From Psychrobacillus glaciei (GTDB lineage: Bacteria; Bacillota; Bacilli; Bacillales_A; Planococcaceae), in assembly GCF_008973485.1 (NCBI RefSeq), contig NZ_CP031223.1:1922001-1986000 (forward strand): 64,000 bases of DNA. The letters run 5' to 3'. Shown here piece by piece: positions 52,243 to 61,680 of the stretch. The position numbers and the translations under genes are program-made. Below the pieces are notes generated by a model. The model was not told where the DNA came from. It did no database searches and saw only the letters and a program-made list of their open reading frames with translations. Each line of letters starts with the position of its first letter. Position 1 is the first letter of the stretch.

Positions 52243-52428
52243 CCATGAAAATTAATTTCTTCAAGATAAGAAAAATGACAATACTTAAGAAGACCCCTGC
52301 TTAATCGTTTAAAAAATGAGAGGTGCGGATATTAATAAGTCTATTAATTTTGGTGGACTACTAGTATTAACTCCACTAACCATTTTCATTCTCTGTGGTG
52401 AAGCGCTGATTTTGCGCTTCATGGATGG
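52243..52428 (+). mobile_element. 186-bp MITE-like element, copy 3
   Basis: CCATGAAAATTAATTTC to GCTTCATGGATGG, flanked by CTA (AACTA | element | CTAACGGG). Nearly identical to copy 1. Confidence 0.77.
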
Positions 52429-52497
52429 CTAACGGGTGCTTTATTTCAATAAGGAGTAGAGCCTTTTTTCCTAACGAAGTAGTTTAGTTGAAGATGG
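52429..52497 (+). repeat. array site 25 (left arm interrupted by MITE copy 3)
   Basis: CTAACGGGTGCTTTATTTC, AGTAGAGC, T-run, CTAACGAAGTAG, TTTAGTTGAAGATGG. Confidence 0.82.
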
Positions 52498-52560
52498 AAT
52501 TAAACGCTTCTTTGTAGAAGTTAATGGATAAAAGTGATAATATAGGAAAAACAAAGGACG

Positions 52561-52680
52561 ATTAAAATAGGTTTTCATGTTTTTGTTCATAACAAGGTAG
52601 CAAGAGGATTATATGAGAAATTAGGTTATCAATTTACAAATGTTTTGATGGAAAAAGAAATACAATGTTGCTTATATTGA
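52561..52680 (+). pseudogene. GNAT acetyltransferase C-terminal fragment
   Basis: IKIGFHVFVHNKVARGLYEKLGYQFTNVLMEKE is the last part of a GNAT domain (VxxxNxxAxxLYxKLGY). The N-terminal 100 residues are missing. It lies between sites 25 and 26. Confidence 0.7.
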
Positions 52681-52756
52681 ATTAGTTGGGGTGTTACTTA
52701 AGGAGGGGTAACGCCATTTTCTTTTTGAACTAAATGGGAAGCCTAGTTTAATAATG
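52681..52756 (+). repeat. array site 26, degenerate
   Basis: ATTAGTTGGGGTGTTACTTAAGG, GGGGTAACGCC with T-run, GAACTAAATGGGAAGCC, TAGTTTAATAATG. Confidence 0.68.
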
Positions 52757-53007
52757 TAGATTTATTAGTGAGATTACTATTTTTTATATTCAAGCATTAA
52801 ATTTGGCATATCGAATTGTTGTTTGGAGTGGGAATTTAAATGGAATTATAAAAAAGAGGTTAATGAAAGTATTATTGATTTACGTATAGGGAAAGTGATA
52901 TCAGAAAGAAGAATCACTATTTATAGAAATTTTAAAAATCATTATTACTTTGTTCGTCATCTTTAGGGTCTGTTTATTTTATAGGTACTTTAGGAGGTTT
53001 GTCTACC

Positions 53008-53697
53008 ATGAAACATATTAAGGTTGAAAAAGTATCAAAACATTATAAGGGTGATGGAGTAGAGACTAGGGCGCTGTCTGATGTGGATGTTAAGTTTACT
53101 AAAGGGGAATTTGTTTCAATTATGGGTCCTTCAGGTTCAGGTAAATCTACCTTACTTAGTATTGTAGGGACTTTAGACCAACAAACAAGTGGGAAGCTTT
53201 ATTTTGATGAAAAACTTATAAATAATCTTGGTTTAGATGACTTGGCTGATATTAGATTTAACAATATTGGTTTTGTCTTTCAACAATTTCAATTATTACA
53301 GACATTAACTGCTTTGGAAAATGTATTGATTCCATTATTTAATAGAACTATTCATTTCAATAAAAAGGAGAGAGCAATAGAGTTATTAAATTTAGTAGGA
53401 CTTTCTGATAAGTTAAATTCATTCCCTTCTCAATTATCTGGTGGTCAACAACAACGTGTTGCTATTGCCCGTGCCCTAATTGCTCACCCAGATTGGATTT
53501 TGGCTGATGAGCCGACAGGGAACTTAGATACGCAAACTGGTAACACTATCTTTGAACTACTTCAACAATTAAACAGAGAGAAAAAATGCGGAGTAATCTT
53601 TGTCACACATGACCCATTATTAGCGGAAAAAGCAAGTCGAGTTATTGAAATGAAGGATGGGTCAATTATAAAAGACCGTGAAGGTAGATCTGTATGA
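53008..53697 (+). CDS. ABC transporter ATP-binding protein (LolD/MacB-type)
   Basis: 229 residues from ATG 53008; AGGAGG ends ten bases upstream and the TTG at 52999 is too close. Walker A MGPSGSGKSTLL, Q-loop FVFQQFQLL, signature LSGGQQQRVAIARAL, Walker B WILADEPTGNLD and H-loop FVTHDP. The sequence type is that of MacB/LolD/BceA ATPases that serve FtsX-like permeases. It overlaps by four bases (ATGA) the permease-peptidase gene, its obvious partner. Confidence 0.92.
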   Translation: MKHIKVEKVSKHYKGDGVETRALSDVDVKFTKGEFVSIMGPSGSGKSTLLSIVGTLDQQTSGKLYFDEKLINNLGLDDLADIRFNNIGFVFQQFQLLQTLTALENVLIPLFNRTIHFNKKERAIELLNLVGLSDKLNSFPSQLSGGQQQRVAIARALIAHPDWILADEPTGNLDTQTGNTIFELLQQLNREKKCGVIFVTHDPLLAEKASRVIEMKDGSIIKDREGRSV

Positions 53698-56600
53698 TTT
53701 CGTTTATTATCAAAGGATGGATTAGACAAAAGGAACGATTTTTACTGATGATGATTGGTGCCTTATTAATCAGCGGGGGTCTAAGTACATTAATCGGATT
53801 GTCTGAATCAAATAAAGGAACGGTAATTGAATCATTACAGAAGAAATGGGATGCATCTTATCATATTGTAGTAAGACCCGAAGGTACTAGAGGTATTGCC
53901 GAGAACGACAATTTTTTTGATCCAAATTATATAAGTGGGATATCAGGTGGAATTTCTTTGGATGATTACAACAAAGTTAAAGAAATCTCAGATATTGATA
54001 TAGCAGCTCCTATTAGTATGATCGGATTTACTTCATATGATGTTATATTAAAAAATCTTGTTATTTCGGAACCTGGAATTTATAGACTGACGAGTATAAC
54101 ACAAGATCTTGAGGGATTTGATTCTAGGGAAGAGAAGAGTGAGTTTTATTTTTCAAAGGGCATATACGAACTACCTGATTCAACTCTATATAAAAAATAT
54201 GGAATAATTGCTTTTGAAAATAACCTAACTAGTTATACAAGAGTTTTGTTAGCAGGTGTAGATCCAATTGAGGAAGCAAGACTAGTTGGTTTAGAAAATG
54301 CCGTGTTACCACTAGAAGGACAGGAGTATTTTTCAGATAGTAGTATGGTTCACTCAACTGATTTCAACTTTGAAGGAATGGATGGAAAGGAAATAAACGT
54401 AAAAGATACTGGATTCCCCATACTCTTATCTAATCGATCTTTTATAAATCAGAATTTAAACTTCAAATTAGAGAAATTAGATATCCCTTTTAAAGACAAT
54501 GCAATGATGAAAAAGTCCTTAGACGTTATAGAAAAAAATGGAGGAGAAAAATATTTAAAGTCGTTGTTAGCAGAAGATACAAAAGAATACTCTTATAATT
54601 CTGAAAAGTTACACGAATCTTTAATAGAAAACCTGACTGGAGTTGATAGTAAAACAGGAAAAATAATTAAGAAAAATGATTCAACTACACTAAGTTTGGG
54701 TAATATTCTTATTGAAAAAACTGGACCACTTACATATCAATCGGTAGAGAGTCCATTTCCTGAAAAGTGGAAAAAAGCACTTCAACTGATTCCTTATGAA
54801 GATGTTTCACATGAATTAACGAGATATACCTATACCTATCGTAAACCTCAAATAATAGATAAAAGTATGGCAAGCAACCCGAGATTAAGTCCTTATTTTA
54901 TTGGTTTATATGATCCATCAAAATTGAACATTTCAAAGGACCTTTTGAATGAATTACCTTTGGAAACATACAGCATCCCAACAGCAACTCATGTTCTAAA
55001 TATAGACGGAAAACCTATTAATCCACCCCGAAAAATAAATTCTACTTCAAATATTTATGGATTTTTAATGCAACCACCTACAATGCTTACAACCATAGAA
55101 GCTGCAGAACAAATTTTAGGAGATAAACCGATTTCTGCTATTCGAATAAAGGTAAAGAATGTTACAACATTAGGTGAAGAGAGCCAAAAAAAATTAGAAG
55201 TTGTAGCAAAAGAAATTGAAAAACAAACAGGGCTGCATACGGATATTACGTTAGGATCATCGCCACAACCTTTATTAATAAATATCCCTAAAGTAGGGAG
55301 TAATGAAGAGGTAGGATGGGTAGAACAGCTTTGGATAAAAAAGGGAGCTTCAATTAATATTTTTAAAGAAACAAAACTAGGTTACTCGGGGATAATTATT
55401 AGTTTAATCCTTGTAGCGATTATTTATGTATTCTCCACCAACTTAGTCTCGTATCTATCAAGAAAACAAGAGTTTGCGGTTCTTCTTTCTATAGGCTGGA
55501 AAACAAGGCAATTAAAAAACATCCTCATGATTGAGTCTTTGTTAATAGGTATAATTGCTTCCTTATTAACATTCGTGGTTCAATTAGGGCTAAGTTTTAA
55601 AGATAAGGATACTTTATCAATATCAGAGATTCTTTTATTAACATTTTTCATTTTCCTTATTTATATAATTGGCCCTTTATTTCCTTCTCGTTTAATCAAT
55701 AAAATTCACCCTTGGCATGTAATGAGAGCAGGTGAAACTAATCTACCAGGGAAAAGAGTCATTAAAACAAAAGGCTTATTTTCAATGGTTTTCAACACAG
55801 TTATGGGAAGGTTACAAAGAAATTTAGTCTCGATCTTAGCAATAGCCTTACCAACTGCATTATTAATTATGTTTATCTATGTTACCTTTCGTTTAAATGG
55901 TGTTTTATATACCTCTTGGTTGGGTCAATATGTTTCTATGGAAGTTGGAATACATCATTATATTGCAGTTTCAATTTCTTTAATTATTTCTATACTAACT
56001 ACTTCAGAAATCATGTGGCAAAATATCAAAGAACGCAGGAATGAGATATCCCTATTAAAAGCATTAGGTTGGAAGAATGCCCATATACGAAAAATGGTGT
56101 TAGTTGAGGGTGCAGTTATAGGACTAGTTGGAGGATTAGTTGGTGGAGTTTTGTCATACACAATCATTTACTTTATGTATGGACCAATACCCATAACAGA
56201 ACTATGGTTACCACTAATAAGTTGTTTAATTCCAATTATAGTAGGGATATTAGGAAGTTGGATTCCATCTAGGATTGCTATGAAAATGCAGCCTATTGAA
56301 GGAAATATAGACATAATTAGCAATTCAAAAAAAAATGGAAAACAATTTAAAGTTGTCATTAGTTTTGTAGGAGCAGCATTAATTGTTGGTGTACTTATGC
56401 TGTTAGTAATTGCAAAACCCGATTTTGAAAAAGAAACGTCTGAAATGGTTACGACGAATTCGGACTTGAAAACCAACTTGGATATTCCAGCTGTTCAAGA
56501 TACGTCAATTGAACCCGCTATTCACCCTGGTGCAAATGGGGAATACTTAATAGACGTGAAATTAGATAAAAAAAATATATTTCATATAAGTGCTGAAATA

Positions 56601-57800
56601 GATGTTACAAATGAGTCTCAAGATACTTGGAATGATATAGGGTTCTATTTTATCCCAAATGCGTTTACTGGAGAATATAAACCTAAAATTTTACAGGATG
56701 CCGCGGATGTTTCGATTACTTCAGTTACTGTATCAGGAGAAGAAATACAGTACGATTTATCAAACAATAAGCTGTTACTTAAACTGGATAATGAGCTATT
56801 GCCAGGTGCGAAGAAGCGAGTGAAAATTGTATACTCAATGAAAATACCTGAAAATGGGAACCGATTATCTAGAGTGGGTGCAAACTTCTATTTGGCCCAA
56901 TGGTATCCAATGTTAGGGCACTACCAAAATGGCTGGAATATTGAAGACTATGAAATTAAAGGAGAGTCTTATCATACAAGTTATGGTAGTTATAAAGTGA
57001 ACTACAGCCTTCCAAAAGAATTTCTTGTGGTTAGTTCAGTAGAAGATGGAGAAATTCGTCCAACAATGACAGGGAAACTTGAGGGAAAAAACATTAAAGA
57101 CTTTTACATGGCATTCTTAAATCCACAGGAATGGACCAGTGAGTCATTAAAAGTTAATGACACTACATTGAGGATATTTCTTCCACTTAACAGAAGAAAA
57201 ATTTTGATGGAAGAGCTTAAAGCTGCAGGGGATGCCTTTGCCTATCTCGAGGAAAAGGTTGGGGACTATCAATACACTGAGCTAGACTTGATAGGAAATG
57301 GTGGAAACATGGAGTATCCGTGTGTAGTAGAAGTTTCGAATAGCGAAGATAACTATGAGGTTACTCTTGTTCATGAGATAGCACATCAATGGTTTTATAA
57401 TATGGTTTCGAATGATCCTTACCATGATGCTTGGCTCGATGAAAGTTTAGCAGTATTTGTTACCTCAATGTTCTTAACAGATAAATATAAGGACGAGACA
57501 ATCGGGTATGAATTTGCTAATAATCTAGCAAAAATTAAAAGTACTAGTAGTAAAGTAAATCTTGCGTTAGATGAATTTAAAGAATCTGAATATGCGTCCA
57601 CTATATATGGAAAAACTCCACTTTTATTAAGGAATTTTTTTAGAGAACGTGGAGGACAAGAAGAAGCAATTCAATTTTTATCCGATTACTTTAATGAATA
57701 CCAATACAAGTATGTAGATAGTAAGACCTTTTACCGCTTCTTTATTGAGTATTTCGGAGAAGAAAATAGAGAGTTTCTTGATGGATGGTTAGACAAATAA
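53694..57800 (+). CDS. FtsX-like ABC permease fused to an M1-type zinc peptidase
   Basis: 1368 residues. Helix 1 is at about 14-34, followed by a large exterior domain (40-560), then eight helices at about 567-588, 612-632, 645-662, 711-730, 755-775, 800-825, 838-856 and 887-907, of which two blocks resemble FtsX domains (SRKQEFAVLLSIGWKTRQLKN and KERRNEISLLKALGWKNAHIRKM). After the last helix a 460-residue exterior domain carries the gluzincin motif: HEIAHQWF at 1227-1234 and the third ligand Glu1250 in WLDESLAVF, spaced as in M1 aminopeptidases; GNGGNMEYP stands for the GAMEN exopeptidase motif. The frame is continuous, with no sign of two fused genes or a broken linker. Transport substrate unknown; trimming of an exported or imported peptide is the natural inference. 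Confidence 0.88.
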   Translation: MISFIIKGWIRQKERFLLMMIGALLISGGLSTLIGLSESNKGTVIESLQKKWDASYHIVVRPEGTRGIAENDNFFDPNYISGISGGISLDDYNKVKEISDIDIAAPISMIGFTSYDVILKNLVISEPGIYRLTSITQDLEGFDSREEKSEFYFSKGIYELPDSTLYKKYGIIAFENNLTSYTRVLLAGVDPIEEARLVGLENAVLPLEGQEYFSDSSMVHSTDFNFEGMDGKEINVKDTGFPILLSNRSFINQNLNFKLEKLDIPFKDNAMMKKSLDVIEKNGGEKYLKSLLAEDTKEYSYNSEKLHESLIENLTGVDSKTGKIIKKNDSTTLSLGNILIEKTGPLTYQSVESPFPEKWKKALQLIPYEDVSHELTRYTYTYRKPQIIDKSMASNPRLSPYFIGLYDPSKLNISKDLLNELPLETYSIPTATHVLNIDGKPINPPRKINSTSNIYGFLMQPPTMLTTIEAAEQILGDKPISAIRIKVKNVTTLGEESQKKLEVVAKEIEKQTGLHTDITLGSSPQPLLINIPKVGSNEEVGWVEQLWIKKGASINIFKETKLGYSGIIISLILVAIIYVFSTNLVSYLSRKQEFAVLLSIGWKTRQLKNILMIESLLIGIIASLLTFVVQLGLSFKDKDTLSISEILLLTFFIFLIYIIGPLFPSRLINKIHPWHVMRAGETNLPGKRVIKTKGLFSMVFNTVMGRLQRNLVSILAIALPTALLIMFIYVTFRLNGVLYTSWLGQYVSMEVGIHHYIAVSISLIISILTTSEIMWQNIKERRNEISLLKALGWKNAHIRKMVLVEGAVIGLVGGLVGGVLSYTIIYFMYGPIPITELWLPLISCLIPIIVGILGSWIPSRIAMKMQPIEGNIDIISNSKKNGKQFKVVISFVGAALIVGVLMLLVIAKPDFEKETSEMVTTNSDLKTNLDIPAVQDTSIEPAIHPGANGEYLIDVKLDKKNIFHISAEIDVTNESQDTWNDIGFYFIPNAFTGEYKPKILQDAADVSITSVTVSGEEIQYDLSNNKLLLKLDNELLPGAKKRVKIVYSMKIPENGNRLSRVGANFYLAQWYPMLGHYQNGWNIEDYEIKGESYHTSYGSYKVNYSLPKEFLVVSSVEDGEIRPTMTGKLEGKNIKDFYMAFLNPQEWTSESLKVNDTTLRIFLPLNRRKILMEELKAAGDAFAYLEEKVGDYQYTELDLIGNGGNMEYPCVVEVSNSEDNYEVTLVHEIAHQWFYNMVSNDPYHDAWLDESLAVFVTSMFLTDKYKDETIGYEFANNLAKIKSTSSKVNLALDEFKESEYASTIYGKTPLLLRNFFRERGGQEEAIQFLSDYFNEYQYKYVDSKTFYRFFIEYFGEENREFLDGWLDK

Positions 57801-58195
57801 AAAGAAATCAACAGAATTATGGTTGAACCATGGAGATTGCAATAAAATTAAGTGAAATTGACTTTTCCACTTTTTATAATCAGCAGGTTCTCGATGTCAT
57901 TAACAGCGGGCAATGAATTAATAAGAGGTAAATAATGGTGATTCAAATATAGTATGTTCGTGGAAATTAAGAAACAGCAAAGATATTTTAATAAGCATAA
58001 CTTGCAAGACAGGGGCTATTCGTTTTAAAAAATATTTATTAAATAAATCAATTTCAAATGTATATCATTTTGGGCTCAAATAAAATTTAAAAATTGAATT
58101 TAACAATGGAATATATTTAGACCAATTTGCTATCGTTGTCATATGAACAATATTAATTGTATCAAGGAGATAGACTATTTTTAATTGGTTAATGA
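57801..58195. other. 395-bp region without genes
   Basis: AT-rich; short disabled frames only. No ribosome site with a sensible ORF was found. Confidence 0.5.
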
Positions 58196-58271
58196 ATTAA
58201 CTAGTGGATTATTTCAATAAGCAGTAATGCCCTTTCTTCTTCAAGTTACGCAGCAGGTTAGTTCAATAAGG
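58196..58271 (+). repeat. array site 27, complete
   Basis: ATTAACTAGTGGATTATTTC, GCAGTAATGCCC with T-run, AGTTACGCAGCAGGTTAGTTC and AATAAGG. Confidence 0.8.
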
Positions 58272-58305
58272 TTTTAAAGAAATAATTAAATGTGGGGAGA
58301 GATAA

Positions 58306-58503
58306 ATGTTATTGGGTACTATTTTACTATGGATTGTCGGTTTATTAATTTTGTACGTTGTAATCTTTGCAGCAGTAAAAGATGGGATTGATAAGTCAGA
58401 GGTTGGTCAGTTAATAAAAATGAAGTATGGAGTTAGAGATGAAATTATTACGGTTAGTGATGATGAAATTGAAAAGGAATTAGAAGATGAATTTAAGAAA
58501 TAA
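58306..58503 (+). CDS. small membrane protein (cassette), paralogue of 23586-23780
   Basis: 65 residues, ATG 58306 after GGGGAGAG. One helix (LGTILLWIVGLLILYVVIF) and the tail KDGIDKSEVGQLIKMKYGVRDE plus an acidic end. It matches the cassette protein at 23586 in layout and in K.GI..S.VG.......KYG.RDE. Function unknown. Confidence 0.7.
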   Translation: MLLGTILLWIVGLLILYVVIFAAVKDGIDKSEVGQLIKMKYGVRDEIITVSDDEIEKELEDEFKK

Positions 58504-58649
58504 GAAATAAGAAATAGTGGATGATAAATAGTTTTGAAAAAAGTGCGAATGACCAAAGAAGGTAAATAAGTGAAGACGTGTTGATTAACAATGTCTGGCG
58601 AGACTAATTATTATAAGGTGTTTTAGCACACGAATTAAAAAAAAATCAG

Positions 58650-58725
58650 TAAACCTTGCTTTACTGAAAATCATTGAGCTGGTTAGATTTTTATCCTTAT
58701 TGAACTAAAGGTTAGTTGAATAAGG
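58650..58725 (+). repeat. array site 28, partly degenerate
   Basis: AAACCTTGCTTTACTG, CATTGAGCTGGTTAG with T-run, GAACTAAAGGTTAGTTGAATAAGG. The GCAGCA core is missing. Confidence 0.72.
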
Positions 58726-58908
58726 AATAGAAAATTAAGATGGATTAGATGTTACATTTAATGAAAAATAATTCATTGTAATTCAGGGGAGAATATAATA
58801 ATGGGATGATTAATCATTGTTGTTATTGGATATCTACCAATTATTTAGAGATCAATAAACGTCCCATCCACTTTCAAAATTTTTAGAGATTAGAAGGAGA
58901 ATATTGTA
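58726..58908. other. remnant of a small membrane-protein gene
   Basis: After AGGGGAGAATATAATA an ATG at 58801 gives M-G-stop, then LIIVVIGYLPII in the same frame. It looks like a disabled short membrane protein gene. Confidence 0.35.
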
Positions 58909-59355
58909 ATGAAAAAAATAATAGTGTTAATGTTTTTTGTTATTAATATAGCTGGTTGTAATGGAATACCTATGCCTTCTAATTCTACTAATTATGTTCA
59001 AGCGCAGGGCAATGTTATTGTAAAAGATCAAAATTATCCAATGATCATAGGTGATTTCGAATGGAAAGAAAATGACTTTGAAACTAGAAAGATTAGTGAG
59101 TCCAATATATATGACTTAGCTGATGAATTCAATACATTAGAAGTTGAAAAAAATGAGAAATTAAAAATTGAAATTGAACAAAATCCTTCTTCGATAATTG
59201 TAAACCAGTGGAATGAAGATGGGACAATCGTTACTTTTGAACGCAAAGGTAATGAAATCATCCTACCATCAGAAGTGGGATACTATATTTATGAAGTATT
59301 AGCAGAATGGAATGAAGGAAGAATAACTTATATTTTTGATATTAATATCAAATGA
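58909..59355 (+). CDS. lipoprotein, hypothetical (cassette)
   Basis: 148 residues, ATG 58909 after GAAGGAGAA. Signal peptide with lipobox IAGC (Cys about 17): KKIIVLMFFVINIAGCNG. The mature part is acidic and beta-rich (QNYPMIIGDFEWKENDFETR; IVNQWNEDGTIVTFERKGNE; YIYEVLAEWNEGRITYIFDI). The end resembles domains that hold a carbohydrate-binding-like sandwich, but I cannot name it. Confidence 0.72.
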   Translation: MKKIIVLMFFVINIAGCNGIPMPSNSTNYVQAQGNVIVKDQNYPMIIGDFEWKENDFETRKISESNIYDLADEFNTLEVEKNEKLKIEIEQNPSSIIVNQWNEDGTIVTFERKGNEIILPSEVGYYIYEVLAEWNEGRITYIFDINIK

Positions 59356-59369
59356 AGCAAAAAACCTAC

Positions 59370-59449
59370 TTGTACTTTACTTGAAGATCATTGAGCGGCT
59401 CAGATGGCTAATTTCTTATTGTGCAAACGAAGCAGGTTAGTTGAAGAAA
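59370..59449 (+). repeat. array site 29, complete
   Basis: CTTGTACTTTACTTG, TTGAGCGGCTCAG with T-rich end, GCAAACGAAGCAGGTTAGTTGAAG. Confidence 0.75.
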
Positions 59450-59530
59450 AAAGAGCAATATTAAAGTGATTGTTAAAGAGTAATGTTCTAGTAAGGATAA
59501 TAAAACTATACTATGTATAGGGTCGAAAAA

Positions 59531-59902
59531 ATGAAAAAACTCTTTTTATTGCCATTATTGCTGTTATTTTTAACAGGTTGCAGTTTTAATAAAGATGGTT
59601 ATAACTTTACAGAAATTTCATCATTAGACTATTTAGATGATACTGTACAAGAATTTTTTATACGTAAGGAAAATAGCGAAGATAAAAATGGGAAAGGTAT
59701 TTTCACTTATAAAGTTAGCAAGGATAAGTTTTATTTGTATCTTAGCCCAAAATATATAGCTAATAACGGTAAAAACTTCATGATTGATGTTAAAACAGAA
59801 AAGGATTCATTTGATATTTACATAACTGACTTTTTACCAAAAGAAGTAGACGATATACGTGAATATCGTGTATATGAAGTTAATATAGAAAAAGGAATAT
59901 GA
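59531..59902 (+). CDS. lipoprotein, hypothetical (cassette)
   Basis: 123 residues from ATG 59531; only a weak AGGG precedes it (an in-frame ATG at 59513 has no site). Lipobox LTGC (Cys about 17) in KKLFLLPLLLLFLTGCSF. Exterior part with YLYLSPKYIANNGKNFMIDV and KEVDDIREYRVYEVN. Not recognised. Confidence 0.65.
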   Translation: MKKLFLLPLLLLFLTGCSFNKDGYNFTEISSLDYLDDTVQEFFIRKENSEDKNGKGIFTYKVSKDKFYLYLSPKYIANNGKNFMIDVKTEKDSFDIYITDFLPKEVDDIREYRVYEVNIEKGI

Positions 59903-60112
59903 ATACTTGAGAATCTTTGAGATTCATATTCGGGTAATTGGCAGTTAATCCTCTTGTATAGATTTATTCAACTAAAATAGCCAATAGTAGTTTGTCAATA
60001 TTTATTAATGAAAAACAAAAATAGTTCTTGCTATACTAAAATTGTGCATGCCAAATAACCTTTCGAATATCTGTTTTTGGAAAGGTTTAGGCTCTTTGGT
60101 TATATTTTTGAA

Positions 60113-61368
60113 CTAGGCTAGATCTTGGAAATCTGATTTGCTTTTTAAAAGTGCATAAATCCAATGTAAAATCTTATTCGCACATGCTATAACAGCTACT
60201 CTAAAGGGCTTTCCTTCGTCACATTTCTTATCATAAAATTCCCGTAACCTCTTATTTCGAGGAATGTGTTCATCTGTCGTTTTCTTCTTGCGACTATCAC
60301 GAATGGCACTTTTTACGGCCATATATAAGGCGTGTCGTAGTCAACTAGAACCTCTTTTGGTAATACGATTCAAAGTACCTTTGAATGCACCAGATTCAAA
60401 AAAACTTGGATCAATTCCTGCAAAGGCAACTAGTTTTTTAGTGTGATTAAACCGATTAATTTCCCCAATCTCAGATATAATCGTTGCAGCGATTTTCTCT
60501 CCGATACCGGGGATGGATTGGAGAATCTTATATTCTTCCATGCTTTTCGCTAAAGCATCTATCTCTTCTTTCAGATTGGATAGATGTTTTTTGTATTCCA
60601 GAAGCATTTTAATATACATATCCATGCTTAAGATAAGACTATTGTATAAGGTTTTCTGGAAAGGGTTGCGATCTGCGGCAGCCTTCCATTTTTTTGACTG
60701 ATTGTTTGCCCATTGTTGCGAACGGCTTTTACATAATTCTTTTATTTTTTTGGCGATTGTTTCTTCACTAGTTGTTAATACTTCCTCTGAAGTAGGAAGT
60801 GCTTGTAATGTAAGTAAGGAAACGTTTGAATACAAATCTCCAAAAACTCTACAGTATTCAGGAAATACTTGATCTAAAACGGCTTGGAATTGTAGTTTAG
60901 TTTGTACGTACATACCAGTAATATTTTCGTGTTGTCTTGTAAGGTTACGTAAATTTAAGAGCTTGATTCCTCGTTGTTTATAAGGCTCTAGGTCCTCTTT
61001 ATAAAACATCTCGCAGAGATGACGAGCGTCTATGATATCAGTCTTTACTTTACGTAAACTTGAGCTATTTGCTCGATACGAAACGAGTGGATTAACCATG
61101 ATTATTAAATAACCTCTGTCTTCGAAAAATAGAACAACTGGTGTATGATAATGGCCTGTAGATTCCAAAACAATGGGGGCCTTTCTCCAGAAACCTCTTC
61201 TATTTCTCTCATAAACTCTAAAAGAATTGTCAGCCCTTCCAGTGTATGTGCTACTTTAAAGCTCTTTTTGTACGCTTGCTTTTTATCCAAGAATGCTTGA
61301 ACCTGACTTTCGCCTTTTGCCACATCCAGACCAATTACTGGATTCATCATTATTTTTCTCCTTGTCAT
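60113..61368 (-). pseudogene. IS110-family transposase, broken
   Basis: Frame one (61368-61105) opens with NPVIGLDVAKGESQVQAFLD, the DEDD start. A one-base change near the G5 run at about 61178 shifts into frame two, which reads VLESTGHYHTPVV, KTDIIDARHLCEMF and the transposase_20 part ILQSIPGIGEKIAATIISEIG to KRGSS, where TGA (60341) replaces an Arg codon. The same frame goes on as LRHALYMAVKSAIRDSRKK and ends at 60113. Different subgroup from the IS110 copy at 37942. Confidence 0.88.
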
Positions 61369-61560
61369 ACAATTAACCGGTAACCCCTATTCCTCCATGT
61401 AGTATCATAGCTTCACTTGTTATACGAGATCAGAGTCCCAACCAGCCTCAATCATGTTTCAACATGTAGGGGGCGAACTGTTTAGTTGACGGGATCATTA
61501 GCGCCACGGGTGCTTACGTTCTACCCCGGCTACCGCAATCATCTATCCTCATTTAACTAT
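61369..61560 (-). other. left end of the broken IS110 element
   Basis: Upstream non-coding region of the transposase, GC-richer than its surroundings, where IS110-group elements carry their guide RNA. It contains CTGTTTAGTTGACGGG and CACGGGTGCTTACG, which echo the right and left arms of the array site. Confidence 0.5.
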
Positions 61561-61624
61561 ATAACGTTATAACACTTTAATCATGACTTTTGTAAAATAA
61601 GACTTAATTAACCCTTGCTATTCG

Positions 61625-61648
61625 ATGTACCATGTAATACGATATAAT
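61625..61648 (+). promoter_or_regulatory. promoter and possible PadR operator
   Basis: ATGTACCATGTAATAC followed by GATATAAT; the repeated ATGTA words resemble PadR boxes. The -35 is not clear. Confidence 0.5.
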
Positions 61649-61680
61649 TGTAAAGTAATTTTCTAAAAAGGAGATTTCAT

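Noticed and set aside
60264-60701. Plus-strand frames over the broken IS110 transposase
   Set aside because: Antisense shadows; the transposase on the minus strand explains the sequence.
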